Source: Sycon ciliatum (lineage: Eukaryota > Porifera > Calcarea > Leucosolenida > Sycettidae). From it: 64,000 nt of DNA. The notes beneath the pieces are model-generated. The model was given only the letters and a program-made list of their open reading frames with translations, was not told the origin of the DNA and searched no databases. The first letter of the stretch is position 1; each line of letters opens with the position of its first letter. Location of the stretch: contig NC_088643.1 in assembly GCF_964019385.1 (NCBI RefSeq), positions 3,668,804-3,732,803 of the forward strand, given 5' to 3'. The translations under genes were made by a program, and so were the position numbers. This document shows, one piece after another, positions 44,301-54,828 of the stretch.

Positions 44301-46295
44301 TGATCGCTACCATGTAACTCTCTCTCTGGCTTCATGCTATTGCTATTGCTCTCCCGCACATTGCATAGTTCTGTTCTATGTGCTCGGCTATGTACAACCC
44401 GTACATGTATCTGTCTTGCCTTTGCTCCATAACAGTTTTTTCCCAGCTGTTGTGTTTTTTCTCTCTTCAATTTTTTTTCAAAAAGGGGGAGATGTCCTAT
44501 CCTGTATCATGTTATCCTTTCACCCATTCACGGCATAGTCCTTCCCCTGCCTGTCGCCATGTATAGACGGTACGTGACCTCTCACTACCCCCGTGCTACG
44601 CACGACACCATGCTCTGCTGGGCATGGCCTCCCTGACTCTTCACTATATCTACACTCATCTGTCTGTAAAATAAAGCACTTCCTTATGTCAGTACATGAC
44701 ACAACACATTACACCAGGTGTAAGACAAGTACAGAATGTATATGAGCAACATTTGCGTAAAAAGCCATTAAATGTGCAAAGAGAGCTGTTTGGAATGCTT
44801 ATCTCGCACAAGATAACATTCCCAGATCTCAAGGCTGGACTGATCTCAATGCCACTGCCTCCAGCTGCTCCACTCACTGGCTCATCCATTGATTCTTCCA
44901 TGGGCTCATCCATACCTGGCGTGGAAGAAGCAGCTGTAGTAGTGGTAGCTGTAGTGGGGGTAGTAACAGTAGCTGTTGTCATGGATGCACTTGGATGTTG
45001 TTCCTAAAAGTAGGGAGGAAACGAAAACTTTAAATCGGAACGAATCGAATATTTTTTATAAAGGAATCGTCGAACATCGAATTTTCTATACCAACAAAAT
45101 CTTAAAGATTTTGGCTAGTCCACGGTCGTTGTAGACCAAGTAGACAGTGAAGTCATGTTCACTACTCTTGGGAGTCATAATCCCCTTTCTCAACATATCT
45201 ATAACACATGTACATATCACCCCATCCGCTCTAGAACTGCTATGATAGATCGACACTTGAGCAGCGTGTGCGCATGTGTCACAAGACAACGCCCATACAA
45301 CCGTAGAACATTAGAATATTCCTTGCAACCCTACCTGAAAGGATGCGTGCTGTGCCTTTGCTCCAGCAAGTCTCTCAGTGCGCTGGGCCTCCTGGACAGC
45401 ATCATCGCCAGCGACCGTCAGCAAGCCAGGTATGTATTTCCTGACAAGCATCTCCTTGGTGAGGGTAGATGCAGCCCGTGCAGTGGAGCCACGATCTTGA
45501 GGTACACGGGGATCCAGCTTTGCAATGTCTGCAGGGGTTTGCTTCGTTTTCAACCTTTTGGCTTGCCCAGCAGTTTTCAGAAGAGGCTTGCTCCAGTCCA
45601 GCTCCACAGCACGTTTTGGTTCCGATTTTTTCGTGTGCGGCTTATTCCACGATTGTAACGTGTCTGTCACCGTTACAAATTCCCTTGTGAAGCCCAGCTC
45701 ACAAAACTCCACAAGGGCATAAAGCAACGCTGCAATGTGCTTGCAGCTTGCATGAGGGGCTTTGCCGGCAGGGCACGGGTAACACTCGGCAAACGGGATG
45801 TCCTTCACAGGTCTCTCCTCTCCCTCACCAACAACACAAAGGAGCTTCAGCTTATACGGCTTGGCTGACCGCATTTCAGGCTCACACCGTGCTCGAATAT
45901 AGACGTCAGATTTGTCATCCAGCGCCACAATCTCTATCTTCTGCACATATCCACGCTTGAACAGTCTCAGTGATTTGCTGTCGCTGCCATCAAGGCCCAG
46001 CGCCTTGAAGTTAGCTGTTGGCTGGCCATCCACAGTTACCTTGTCGACGAAAAACTTGATGAGGGTACCAAGGGAGAAAGCAGGGCAGCTGGATCTGGCA
46101 GATTGAACAGTTTTCCAACCAGCAGAAGGGAACTCGGACAGCGGTGTCTGGGAAGGTTGAGACGCACTAGTCGCAGCTTCAGAGCTCGAACTAGCTGCTG
46201 AAGCACTGCTCAAACCAGAGTCAAGGGGAGCTGAAAGCAAGCCAGTCCCTGCAGAACTCGAGCTGCCCGTTTGCTTTTCGATGTGCTCTTGGACT
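38337..46295 (-). CDS. SWIM zinc finger + YqaJ-type nuclease gene, split by a Mag retrotransposon
   Basis: Minus exons: 46295-45335 (phase 0 end) carries a SWIM finger, CYPCPAGKAPHASCKHIAAL, with Lys-rich flanks; 45003-44916 (or longer) is Thr/Ala-rich; 39313-39050 carries the N-terminal YqaJ part (LSKTWFVEHAKRITAS and KYGNEHEKDGVEAY); 38748-38337 the catalytic part with ATPDALV and GIVEVKCP, i.e. the Asp and Glu-x-Lys residues of the lambda-exonuclease/YqaJ fold, then QVQMQLF and CDFVVWSP. The last two exons join in phase 2. The Mag element 39409-44706 lies in the intron between. The joint 44916 to 39313 does not fit in phase, so an exon is missing or mis-drawn. SWIM+YqaJ proteins occur as second ORFs of some eukaryotic DNA transposons (ISL2EU type, from memory). 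Upstream exons not found. Confidence 0.7.
39409..39904 (+). repeat. 5' LTR of the Mag element, with MITE inside
   Basis: TGTCCTATCC...GACACAACA, interrupted at 39603-39882. Confidence 0.93.
39603..39882. mobile_element. 280-bp MITE inserted in the LTR, TA duplication
   Basis: Ends CCGTACTTCCGCACATATAA and complement; TA at 39601-39602 and 39883-39884. The 3' LTR and the inverted LTR copy at 43018-43231 both lack it, proving the insertion and its exact borders. Internal TATAAGCGCATGTGCTTATA repeats. Confidence 0.95.
39948..42748 (+). pseudogene. Mag-type gag-pol (gag, protease, RT, RNase H)
   Basis: One long frame. Gag: MAKFAPPADFDF, AYFTPALNVFHQRTIF, then two zinc knuckles (CPWCGHAGSHKSNRSACPAF and CNSCGKQGHFAAVC). 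Protease: FKIDTDADVSCI, where the catalytic Asp-Thr-Gly has become Asp-Thr-Asp, probably inactivating. RT: WCSPMVPVRKPNGRVRICVD, FLRMPFGITSAPEIFQRRL and VFMDDVLVHA (catalytic Asp pair). RNase H: VSADASSYGIGGVL, EKECLAAVW, QTDHKPL. After FHRERGQFVM the frame runs into the inverted segment and stops at 42797. The gag zinc fingers and RT motifs place it in the Mag clade. Confidence 0.9.
42741..43231 (-). repeat. Inverted copy of the element's own LTR and gag start
   Basis: Reverse complement of the 5' LTR, primer site and first ~230 bases of gag (to original position 40180). The inner joint falls in a 10-base match (TTCGTCATGA) shared by gag and pol. The outer joint ends exactly at the LTR terminus (43231). 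A few base differences from the flanking LTRs (for example CGAC/GCAC next to the polyadenylation signal). Confidence 0.9.
43236..44287 (+). pseudogene. Mag-type integrase, frameshifted
   Basis: Continues pol after the inverted segment: HPEILQKLHDGHQGVTKSK and CTTCIKQR (HHCC finger), then RIASDLCDVDGRQYLI, FVSDNGPQFASDAF and HPQSNGEAERAVQ (the D, D, E core). At about 43850 a one-base change moves the C-terminus to another frame (43880-44287, YGRRLRTNLPCPPD... ending RARNNI). Confidence 0.88.
44493..44706 (+). repeat. 3' LTR of the Mag element
   Basis: 214 bp; AATAAA at about 44669 is the likely polyadenylation signal. Confidence 0.94.
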
Positions 46296-46349
46296 CTGCA
46301 GATTAGTAGGAAGTAGTCATCAAAGGAGGAGACGGAAATATTATAAACA

Positions 46350-46608
46350 AAATTAATGCATGAAGTTGGTTGCTCCAACGAGGAGCACACGCTTCTTGCC
46401 GAACTTGACACTTGACTGACTCACGACTGCCATCCGGAGCACACGAGGAGCACGTTGCATCTTCCGCTCGGCAAACCTGAAAGAAAGCACCACTCCCTGC
46501 TCAATACACAGTGTTTCGGGGAATTCACCCCTCATCAGTTGAGCTTGAGTAGGCTGAGGAAGATTGTGCCTGAAAAGCACCACTTATATACTGCTCTCCA
46601 GGCCAAAC
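46350..46608. mobile_element. Inverted-repeat element copy 2, left part
   Basis: Shares AAGTTGGTTGCTCCAACGAG, ACTGACTCACGACTGCCATC and GAGCTTGAGTAGGCTGAGGA with copies at 32882 and 51741. It is cut at 46608 by the CsRn1-type element; the other part resumes at 51547 (CATCACCAGGGATACCAACT). Confidence 0.75.
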
Positions 46609-47012
46609 TGTGGGAATCTTCGGGAAGCATGCAAATTCCTCACATCCAACACCACACGACACAGCAAGCCAGGGGCACCAGAATTACATGGATAAACTGA
46701 AGTTGAGAGAGAAAAAACGACAACCGTCTCCTAACTACCAAGGGAAGAGAAGCACTTCTTGTCGAAGGGAGAATACAGAAAAAGGAAGAAGAAAGCCAAA
46801 AATGGGTACGCGGCATAGGAAAGTACAACATTATCGTACCACGCAATACGGTGCGTGAGAACACCGCGCGCGGGTACGCGGGATCGGCAGAAACTAGAGT
46901 AGAGTGATTATGGATATACGGGACCAAAAAGTAAGGAAGGGTCAAGAGTACAAGTTGCGATTTAGACAAATTTGACGGAAATCTCCATGGGGTTTGGAGT
47001 GGATACACTACA
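46609..47012 (-). repeat. 3' LTR of the CsRn1-type element
   Basis: See element entry. Bounded by AAAC on the left. Confidence 0.94.
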
Positions 47013-47135
47013 GTACCTCCCCCCTAAAAGAATATCAAGGCAAGAGAGAGGAAGAAAGAGATTAGGAGTAGATGTAGAGAACAGGAGAGAGAACAGAAAG
47101 GAATGACCAGAGAACATGGCAGATATGGCAAGTGA

Positions 47136-50100
47136 TCAATGCCAATGGACTCGCTTCACAACATGGACAGGGGCTGCAGTCGGCGGAGCAGAACTAGCAG
47201 GCACTGGCAGATGGGCAGGCTTTAAACGATCAATCGATATGACCCGAGTGGTGCCACGGATATCAACGGAAAAGTACTTATCAGACCGCCGGAGAACAGG
47301 GAAGGGGCCGTCGTACGGTGGCTCCAGAGAACGACGTTTCTCATTCCGGACGAAGACGTGAGTACAGGTCTGGAGGTCAGGAGATAAGTGAACGGGTGTG
47401 GCTGCAGGACGAGAGGCACTAGGTTGAAGGGTGTGAGCAAACTCTCGAAGGCGGGACAAGTAGCTGGCAGGGTCGGGTGTAACCTCCGGCGCGGCGCGGT
47501 AGAAATCCTGCGGCAAACGGAGAGAGTTACCATAAACAAGCTCTGCCGGAGAACAACCCAAATCAGCCTTCTCAGTCGACCGGAGGCCAAGCAAGACCAG
47601 AGCAAGATTCTCAGACCAACGTTCAGGATGAGGCGTGCACATGAGGGAAGATTTCAGGGTCCGGTGAAAACGCTCAACGAGACCATTACTTTGGGGGTGA
47701 TATGCTGTTGTGCGACGACGCTTGATGCCGAAATCACGAAGGAAGGCGGTGAACTGAATGGATTCGAATTGGGCACCACGATCTGTGACAATGTGGGTGG
47801 GAACGCCGAAATTACCTATCCAATGAGAGAGAAACGCAGCCAAGACAGTAGATGTGACTGTGTTCGAGAGAGGGACAGCGATAGGCCAGCGGGTGAAACG
47901 GTCCACACATGTCAGTAAGTGCGTGTAGCCATTGGACATGGGCAATGGGCCGACAAGATCAAGATGCACCTGCTGAAAACGGGCTTCAGGCAATGGGAAG
48001 ATGCCAGGTTTGCTGCGGGTGTGACGGTGGATCTTGGAGCGTTGGCAGGAGGAGCATGCGCGGGACCAGTCACGGATGTCACGATTCATGCCGGGCCAAA
48101 CATAGCGAGAACAGACTAACTTCTGCGTCGCACGGATGCCAGGATGAGACAAGGCATGTAAGGTATCGAACACGGAACGTCGGAACAGCTGCGGGACGTA
48201 GGGGCGGGCTGTGCCGGTAGAGGTATCAACAACAATCGTAGACTCAGCGGAAGGGCAGGGCTGATCTTCAAACACGAGGCTGGTGTCTGGTCGAGATCGA
48301 AGGGCGATCAACTCATCATCATTGCGCTGAGCAGCAGCCAATGCGCTGAAGTCAATACGATCTGTAGGGCGGTAGACACTGTTGATACGGGACAAGGCAT
48401 CTGCAGCAGGGTTTTCCAGGCCAGGGACAAAACGAATGTCAGTGGTGAACTCTGAAATAAACTGCAGATGACGTACCTCGCGTGGAGAGTAGCGCTCTGG
48501 AGGTGCAGCCAAAGCGGAAGTCAAGGGGCGATGGTCAGTGGCAATGAAGAAGCAGCGACCTTCCAGCAAGTAACGAAAATGCTTGACAGCGGAATGCATG
48601 GCGAGGAGTTCTCGGCCAAAGGTGCTGTACCGCTGCTGGGTAGACGTGAGCTTACGAGAAAAGAAGGCGAGAGGTTGCCACTGGTCATCCACAAACTGTT
48701 GAAGTGCACCGCCAATGCCAGAATTAGAGGCATCAGTCATGAGGCAAATAGGAGCAGAGGGATGTGGATGAGCCAGGATAGCTGCCTGTGACAGAGCAGC
48801 TTTGATGTCAGTGAAAGCAGTGATTGCATCATCGGTCCATGACAGTGGCACTGATTTAGGACGAGCAGGGTGCGAGGACAGCAATGCATGCAATGGCTGG
48901 AGAATGACAGCAGAGTGAGGAATGAAACGATGATAGAAATTCACAAAACCAAGGAAACGACGCAAAGAACTGGTAGTAGTGGGCTGGGCATAAGATTGAA
49001 TGGAGGACATGTTGCTATCTAAGGGGGTAATACCTACAGGATTAACATGATGTCCTAGAAAATCTAAGGAGGATACAGCAAACTCACTCTTGGTTGGGTG
49101 GATGACAATTCCGTGGTCAGCCAGGCGCTGGAAGACGGCACGAAGGTGTTCCATGTGGCTCTTCATGTCAGTACTAGCCACGAGAAGGTCGTCAATGTAG
49201 GTGAAACAGAATGGCAGCCCACGTAGCACCTGGTCCATGAAGCGTTGAAATGTTTGGGCGGCGTTCCGTAGACCAAATGGCATCCTGGTGAACTCGAACA
49301 GTCCGAAGGGCGTGATGACGGCCGTTTTCGGGATGTCGTCAGGATGTAGCGGGATCTGATGGTAGGCGCGCACCAAGTCCAACTTCGAGAATACTGTGCA
49401 GCCATGAAGTTGCCCTGTGAAGTCCTGCAGGTGCGGAATGGGGTAGCGGTCGGGGACGGTGGCATTGTTCAGTGCACGATAATCTCCGCACGGCCTCCAA
49501 TCGCCAGAGGGTTTAGCGACCATGTGCAATGGTGAGGACCATGGGCTGCACGAAGGACGAATAATTCCGAGATCCAGCATGTGTTGAAACTCCGCCTTGG
49601 CTGACTGTAGCTTGTCAGGTGCGAGGCGGCGAGCTTGGGCGTGAACCGGGGGACCCTTGGTGGTCACATGGTGAGCGACTGAGTGCTGGGGTTCTTGAAC
49701 TGCGGAGAACGGACGAGTAATGCCCGAAAACTCGGTGAGCAACTCCTGGACAGGAGGAGGTGCCGACAGGAGGTTAACGACCGGACGCACAGGAGAAGCG
49801 GTAAACATGGTGTGTGCAGTTGTAGACATATTTGTGAGGCAATCTACGATCTTCTTGCCACGAATGTCGACGAGCAGGTGATGAGTATGGAGGAAATCCG
49901 CTCCTAGAATGGCCTGTTCCACCTCAGCGACCACAAAGACCCACTGAAAACGGCGCCGGAGTCCCAGGTCGACAGTAACACTACGGTGTCCATATGTAGC
50001 AATGGGTGTACCGTTGGCAGCGCGGAGTGACTGGGACGATGTACCGCGGCGATCAGTGCGAGTGGCCGGCAAAACACTAAGTTGAGCTCCTGTGTCGACC

Positions 50101-50216
50101 AGGAAACGTGTACGAGTTGTGGGGTCAGTCAGGTGGAGGAGGCGGCTAGGTGACTGCTCGCCAGCACATGACGCCGCAGCTAATGGCTGGCGCGGAAGTT
50201 TTCCGACTCGGAACAT
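47136..50216 (-). CDS. pol: CsRn1-type pol: protease, RT, RNase H, integrase
   Basis: 1026 residues, no stop. Protease: [13 protein letters not shown] and [80 protein letters not shown] (catalytic Asp pair). RNase [39 protein letters not shown]. Integrase: [10 protein letters not shown]...CSSCQRSK (HHCC), [36 protein letters not shown] (D, D, E). The RT wording is typical of CsRn1/Kabuki elements. The frame is -1 relative to gag and overlaps it by about 37 bases, suggesting a -1 ribosomal shift; the true pol start is not set by this ATG. Confidence 0.95.
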   Translation of the reverse strand: MFRVGKLPRQPLAAASCAGEQSPSRLLHLTDPTTRTRFLVDTGAQLSVLPATRTDRRGTSSQSLRAANGTPIATYGHRSVTVDLGLRRRFQWVFVVAEVEQAILGADFLHTHHLLVDIRGKKIVDCLTNMSTTAHTMFTASPVRPVVNLLSAPPPVQELLTEFSGITRPFSAVQEPQHSVAHHVTTKGPPVHAQARRLAPDKLQSAKAEFQHMLDLGIIRPSCSPWSSPLHMVAKPSGDWRPCGDYRALNNATVPDRYPIPHLQDFTGQLHGCTVFSKLDLVRAYHQIPLHPDDIPKTAVITPFGLFEFTRMPFGLRNAAQTFQRFMDQVLRGLPFCFTYIDDLLVASTDMKSHMEHLRAVFQRLADHGIVIHPTKSEFAVSSLDFLGHHVNPVGITPLDSNMSSIQSYAQPTTTSSLRRFLGFVNFYHRFIPHSAVILQPLHALLSSHPARPKSVPLSWTDDAITAFTDIKAALSQAAILAHPHPSAPICLMTDASNSGIGGALQQFVDDQWQPLAFFSRKLTSTQQRYSTFGRELLAMHSAVKHFRYLLEGRCFFIATDHRPLTSALAAPPERYSPREVRHLQFISEFTTDIRFVPGLENPAADALSRINSVYRPTDRIDFSALAAAQRNDDELIALRSRPDTSLVFEDQPCPSAESTIVVDTSTGTARPYVPQLFRRSVFDTLHALSHPGIRATQKLVCSRYVWPGMNRDIRDWSRACSSCQRSKIHRHTRSKPGIFPLPEARFQQVHLDLVGPLPMSNGYTHLLTCVDRFTRWPIAVPLSNTVTSTVLAAFLSHWIGNFGVPTHIVTDRGAQFESIQFTAFLRDFGIKRRRTTAYHPQSNGLVERFHRTLKSSLMCTPHPERWSENLALVLLGLRSTEKADLGCSPAELVYGNSLRLPQDFYRAAPEVTPDPASYLSRLREFAHTLQPSASRPAATPVHLSPDLQTCTHVFVRNEKRRSLEPPYDGPFPVLRRSDKYFSVDIRGTTRVISIDRLKPAHLPVPASSAPPTAAPVHVVKRVHWH

Positions 50217-51112
50217 GGCATCGTGCAGCGCTGGGCTTTATCGCCAAATCTACGGTGGTAAAAGCAGAGAGTGTCGTCAGACTGGTCCTTCTGTGGCCGT
50301 CGTGGGGACTTGCTACGGCCATGCCCTGGTGATTGGGATTGACCACGGTGCTGAGACGAGCTGGCACGGTCCAGTTGTTGGCGGAGGGAGGAAATTTCGG
50401 CACGCAGTTCTTGAAGCTCCATGGACGCGTCAGGGCTGGGTGATACAGGCGTAGCGGCGACATGATGTAGGGCAGGCTGCGGAGTGCTGGCGATTTCCAT
50501 TAGATTGTCAGCGAGGGAGGCCTGCTGTTCCAGAGACAGTGAGGATGCGGAGGCGAGGACCATTCGTACATGGGGTGGGAGTCGCTGCAGAAACAGTTCC
50601 TGGAGCACTGCAGACTCCACCGTAGAGGTGCCCTGCAGCTGGCGAAGATGCCGGAGGAATTGCGATGGACGGCGATCTCCGAGTTGTGCCTCCGTGAGAA
50701 GCTGGCGGATGCGCTTCTGCTCGCTGGCGCACAAACGCTCCACGAGGTGCCGCTTCAAGTTGGTGTAGGGTTGCTGAGTTGGCGGTTGCAGAAGAACATC
50801 GCGCACCTCATGAGCGAACTCATGGGATAGCGAGCTCACCACGTATTGGTATTTGGTGTTCTCCACGGTGATGCCCTTTATGGCAAACTGCGCTTCGACC
50901 TGGGTGAACCACAGTTGCGGATCGTTCGGCCAGAAAGGTGGGAGTTTGAGAGAAACGCTGGTTACTGCTGCTGGTGGAGGTGCTGGTACAGGTTGTCCGT
51001 CAGTGGCATGGGGACTGGACGCAGTTGGCTGGGGCGGCGTATTTGAAACAGCTCCGGAACCCCGTGGACGTCCACGTCCGACAGAGGCAGGGGGACGAAC
51101 CGGCGTAGACAT
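50180..51112 (-). CDS. gag: CsRn1-type gag
   Basis: Starts [20 protein letters not shown], 32 bases inside the right LTR; the open frame extends further up into the LTR, but this ATG follows the primer site. 310 residues. It contains the capsid-like [20 protein letters not shown] and, near the end, [18 protein letters not shown], the CHCC-type finger that marks CsRn1 gag proteins in place of the usual CCHC knuckle. Overlaps pol at 50180-50216. Confidence 0.93.
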   Translation of the reverse strand: MSTPVRPPASVGRGRPRGSGAVSNTPPQPTASSPHATDGQPVPAPPPAAVTSVSLKLPPFWPNDPQLWFTQVEAQFAIKGITVENTKYQYVVSSLSHEFAHEVRDVLLQPPTQQPYTNLKRHLVERLCASEQKRIRQLLTEAQLGDRRPSQFLRHLRQLQGTSTVESAVLQELFLQRLPPHVRMVLASASSLSLEQQASLADNLMEIASTPQPALHHVAATPVSPSPDASMELQELRAEISSLRQQLDRASSSQHRGQSQSPGHGRSKSPRRPQKDQSDDTLCFYHRRFGDKAQRCTMPCSESENFRASH

Positions 51113-51143
51113 AGTAAAACACGGCAAAATCGGGGTCACCAAT

Positions 51144-51546
51144 TGTGGGAATCTTCGGGAAGCATGCAAATTCCTCACATCCAACACCACACGACACAGC
51201 AAGCCAGGGGCACCAGAATTACATGGATAAACTGAAGTTGAGAGAGAAAAACGACAACCGTCTCCTAACTACCAAGGGAAGAGAAGCACTTCTTGTCGAA
51301 GGGAGAATACAGAAAAAGGAAGAAGAAAGCCAAAAATGGGTACGCGGCATAGGAAAGTACAACATTATCGTACCACGCAATACGGTGCGTGAGAACACCG
51401 CGCGCGGGTACGCGGGATCAGCAGAAACTAGAGTAGAGTGATTATGGATATACGGGACCAAAAAGTAAGGAAGGGTCAAGAGTACAAGTTGCGATTTAGA
51501 CAAATTTGACGGAAATCTCCATGGGGTTTGGAGTGGATACACTACA
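51144..51546 (-). repeat. 5' LTR of the CsRn1-type element
   Basis: Followed by the duplicated AAAC (51547-51550). Confidence 0.94.
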
Positions 51547-51740
51547 AAACCATCACCAGGGATACCAACTTACAGAGACGCTTTGTTTCCAGCGCGACAA
51601 ACACCTCGTGAAGCCCCAGGTAGCAGCGTGAGTCAGAGTCGCTCATGGAGTTGTGCTAAACAGACGTTGAGAGCCAGTATAGCTATTCACAACGCTGTCA
51701 CCTCCAACAACTAGTCGCATGTACACGTGAGGGACAACAA

Positions 51741-52239
51741 TACGAACTTAGAAGTTGCGACTTCGGCGGTAATAGTCATGAAGTTGGTTGCTCCAACGAG
51801 GAGCACACGCTTCTTGCCGAACTTAACACTTGACTGACTCACGACTGCCATCCGGAGCACACGAGGAGCACGTCGCACCTTGCGCTCGGCAAACCTGAGG
51901 TGTTTGTCGCGCTGGAAACAAAGCGCCTCTGTAAGTTGGTATCCCTGGTGATGGTTTGGCCCGGAGAGCAGTATATAAGTGGTGCTTTTCAGGCACAATC
52001 TTCCTCAGCCTACTCAAGCTCAACTGATGAGGGGTGAATTCCCCGAAACACTGTGTATTGAGCAGGGAGTGGTGCTTTCTTTCAGGTTTGCCGAGCGGAA
52101 GGTGCGACGTGCTCCTCGTGTGCTCCGGATGGCAGTCGTGAGTCAGTCAAGTGTCAAGTTCGGCAAGAAGCGTGTGCTCCTCGTTGGAGCAACCAACTTC
52201 ATGACTATTACCGCCGAAGTGGCAACTTCTAAGTTCGTA
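51741..52239. mobile_element. Inverted-repeat element copy 3, complete
   Basis: TACGAACTTAGAAGTTGC ends in inverted orientation, ~160-bp arms containing TTCGGCGGTAATAGTCATGA. The centre has TATATAAG, which could be promoter-like. It includes the unbroken form of the site where the CsRn1-type element landed in copy 2 (near 51937-51965, reverse orientation). Confidence 0.85.
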
Positions 52240-52679
52240 AAATTAATGCACTGGGCAAAAAATCAAAACCATTTGAAAAGTTTTTGGAGAGAAAATAATG
52301 ACTTACCGATTCAGGACATCGGCTTTCTTTCCGCTTTTTTTTCAGGCCGTTGCTACTGCAGAAACCCTGCAGGACGCCTAATGTCCACTTGCTGGGGTCA
52401 GATGACAGTGACATTGTCAAGAGCTTAGTATAGAACTCGAGAGACCACTCGAACCTCTTCTTGACAGCACTAAAAAACACTGGCTGTCATGCATAAAAAA
52501 CAGCAGCGCTGAGGCCACTCAAAAAAGTGTCCCCGCAGAGGGGTCACGTGCATACGCCATTTTGCGGCGGCCATTTTGCTTGCATACGGCCTATTGAATA
52601 GGTACGATGGAAACAAGCAGCTGAACAGAGCGAGTGTTAATTGTACGACTGCCCATGAGTTGAAATAATGTTAAAGGGG

Positions 52680-53914
52680 ACATTCTGTCGCCCGGTACGT
52701 TGGCTTGTTCGAGGTGGTACCTGAACAGTTGACTGTGGCGAGGACTGAGTCACAGGGACTGCTTGTGGTGCAGCATCTGGTACGGGAGAGGATGTAGGCA
52801 TGGCTTCTGAAGCTGGAGCAGGAGGACGGTATGGGTGGAGGTAGCGACGGTTGCGCCAATATACACGTCCACTCGGTAGTAGTCGCGGTGGTCACTGATA
52901 GCCACGACAACCCCGCGGGAAGACAAGACAGGGGTATTTGCCAGTACCCATGATGAGCGTCAAGCGTGGTGAAGAAACGGACTTTAGCGATAGCTGTCAC
53001 GGCGTCACGCGGAGTACGAGCTGGGTGTGTAGGTCTGCAGACTTGGTCGTTGAGTTTACGCAAATTAACGGTCAGGCGTTTCTCAGGGGAAGACTTCTTG
53101 CCTGCGATGACGATTGGGTGGCACCAGTCTGACGGTTCAGTGACTGGCTCAATAATTCCATTGATCACTATGTAGTCCAGTTGAGATTTATCTGATCTCG
53201 GAAGGCGAATGGGATTGCGCGGCCACCATTTAATGCGGGTTGGTGTGGCATCAGATTGAAGCTTTATCTCCATGTGAGGACCAGCCATGGGCTTCAACTG
53301 GGAATCGTCGAATACCGTATTTTCCGGGGTATAAGCCGCACCCCCCTTTTTGAGGCAAAATATTGACTAAAAGTTGGTATTCGGAGTATAAGCCGCACCC
53401 ACAAACCAAGATTTTTCACACTCAATGACAAATGGCCTTTCTACAAATTTATTATGGTTATGGAGCTAAATACCATGTTAGATCAGATTATGAAGTGTTA
53501 GTGCACCACAGGTTGCTGCAGAGATGTTGGTGTATTGCTGTGTTGACTACAGATCACTCCATGTCATCTGCACTATCTTCAGTCTCGCTGCCAATGATGT
53601 TGATCAGCAACACAGGCGCGAAGCTGAGTCGAATGACATGTCACATGACGTCAGCATGCATACTGATGTATGCTAAGCATTCATTCGCGCATGCATATTC
53701 GGTGTATAAGCCGCAGGGGCGATTTTGGTCCGATTTTTAGCGAAAAAAAGTGTGGCTTGTACCCCGGATGATACGGTACATCGGACAACTCTTGCATCAG
53801 TTGAGTCTTAACATCAGCAATGTCTGCACTACTGGGTTCGGACTTACATATTAGACAGATACAACTTGAGCAAAGAGAAAACGAGAGATGCATCAAAACT
53901 GCAAGCACCAACAC
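52680..53914 (-). pseudogene. Ty3/gypsy pol fragment with internal deletion and a MITE insertion
   Basis: On minus: DVKTQLMQELSDV (about 53810), then after the MITE (53315-53776) LKPMAGPHMEIKLQSDATPT, EPSDWCHPIVIAGKKS, RLTVNLRKLND and FFTTLDAHHGYWQIPL (RT start). At about 52930 it jumps to what reads, in a shifted frame, as the pol C-terminal tail (VYWRNRRYLHPYRPPAPASE and TSQRTGRQNVPFNI). The middle of RT, RNase H and integrase core are deleted. Confidence 0.72.
53315..53776. mobile_element. MITE with CCGTATTTTCCGGGGTATAAG ends, TA target
   Basis: CCGTATTTTCCGGGGTATAA and the complement of CCGTATCATCCGGGGTACAA; TA duplicated at 53313-53314 and 53777-53778. Repeated TATAAGCCGCA. The same end style as 39603-39882, and a possible single end near 2429 (CACCGTATTTCCTGG ... 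AAGCGCCGC), suggests one TA-targeting superfamily. Confidence 0.88.
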
Positions 53915-54499
53915 AATCTTCAGCTCACATGCAAATAATTCTAAGCAAAGGCCTCACCTAAACTTGTAGTGGCGTCCGTGCTGCATGCGTTCATTGATCT
54001 GTCCCATCATGGTCCCTTCATGTATCAACTTTTCTGTTAAAAGATAATACTTCAAGTAGTATTTATAGCTGTGTTGCGATTTGCTACACAATGAGGCATT
54101 CTGCCATGTCCGGCCCCACAGACGGAAAGTTTCACATGTTAACCCGACTGCTGCATGGACGATAAGTGCTGCGAATAGTGATCATGCACCCTGGCCTGAG
54201 TAGCTCGCTTGGCTAATTGAAAGTCTGCCGACCTGGGCCACATTATGTTGCTAATACATGCACAACCCCAGTCACAGCGCACGAGTTGGTTGAGTTTGGC
54301 CGTCAGGAGGCCAGCGCAAGGTATCCGGGGCGCGGGTCTGATTCCAGCGAGGGGCAATGACGTGGTACCCCACAGCGCAAGGGTAGCGTGATACCCTAAG
54401 CCAACGTGCGTGCCGCCGACTTCCCTGGCTTCATCGCGGCACTGTTGATGCGAATTACCGGTATACTGCTGCGTTTCAGCTGAGGCAACTGGCACGCGG

Positions 54500-54828
54500 T
54501 GAGTTGTTCTTACAATTTCAAACGCCAAGTCCGTCGCTTCGTCAAATTGCCTCTGGAGTACTTCCAGCTCACTAATCATCTTATCCTTCTCTCTCGCATT
54601 GCTGAGCAGCTCTCCGCTTCGTATAAACCAGCTAGATCTGTGATCGTCCCTTCCGCCTTCCGCTCTCTCATATGATCTTTCGAGCTCGTTCATTTCTTTT
54701 TCGACATCGAAATAGCTCTCATTGTCCGTGCATCGCATCTGCACTCGCTGGGCTTTTACTATCAGCCCTCGTCTTGTCCTGCGTTTTCCTGGCTCGGAGC
54801 GCAGAAATTGCAAAACAGTTGGATGCAC
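54500..54828 (-). pseudogene. Possible retrotransposon gag N-terminus
   Basis: Minus reading with RRTRRGLIVKAQRV, a charged helical stretch and REKDKMISELEVLQRQFDEA, reminiscent of N-terminal gag of BEL/gypsy elements. Beyond about 54500 the frame continues in what looks like non-coding sequence. Weak call. Confidence 0.35.

Larger units (their letters stand above)
39409..44706 (+). mobile_element. Mag-clade Ty3/gypsy retrotransposon with self-inversion
   Basis: 5' LTR 39409-39904 (214 bp plus a MITE insertion), 3' LTR 44493-44706, target duplication CATTA (39404-39408 and 44707-44711). The primer-binding position TGGTGTCAGAAGT follows the 5' LTR; the purine tract AAAAAGGGGGAGA precedes the 3' LTR. 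Apart from the MITE, the LTRs differ at one base seen (GATACC/GACACC). The interior is a gag-pol frame broken by an inverted copy of the element's own 5' end (42741-43231) and by a frameshift near 43850, so the copy is dead. It lies in an intron of the minus-strand YqaJ gene. Confidence 0.95.
46609..51546 (-). mobile_element. CsRn1-type Ty3/gypsy retrotransposon, near-intact
   Basis: LTRs 46609-47012 (404 bp) and 51144-51546 (403 bp), TGTGGG...CTACA, differing by one A in a run and one G/A. Target duplication AAAC on both sides. On minus, just inside the right LTR, TGGTGACCCCGA matches the 3' end of tRNA-Trp, the primer of CsRn1 relatives; a purine tract (complement of TACCTCCCCCCTAAAA) precedes the left LTR. 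Gag and pol are both open. It looks recently inserted and possibly still able to move. Confidence 0.95.

Noticed and set aside
54190-54372. Second tRNA-like or SINE sequence on + (box-like TAGCTCGCTTGG and GGTCTGATTCC)
   Set aside because: Box spacing is about 130 bases and no cloverleaf could be drawn.
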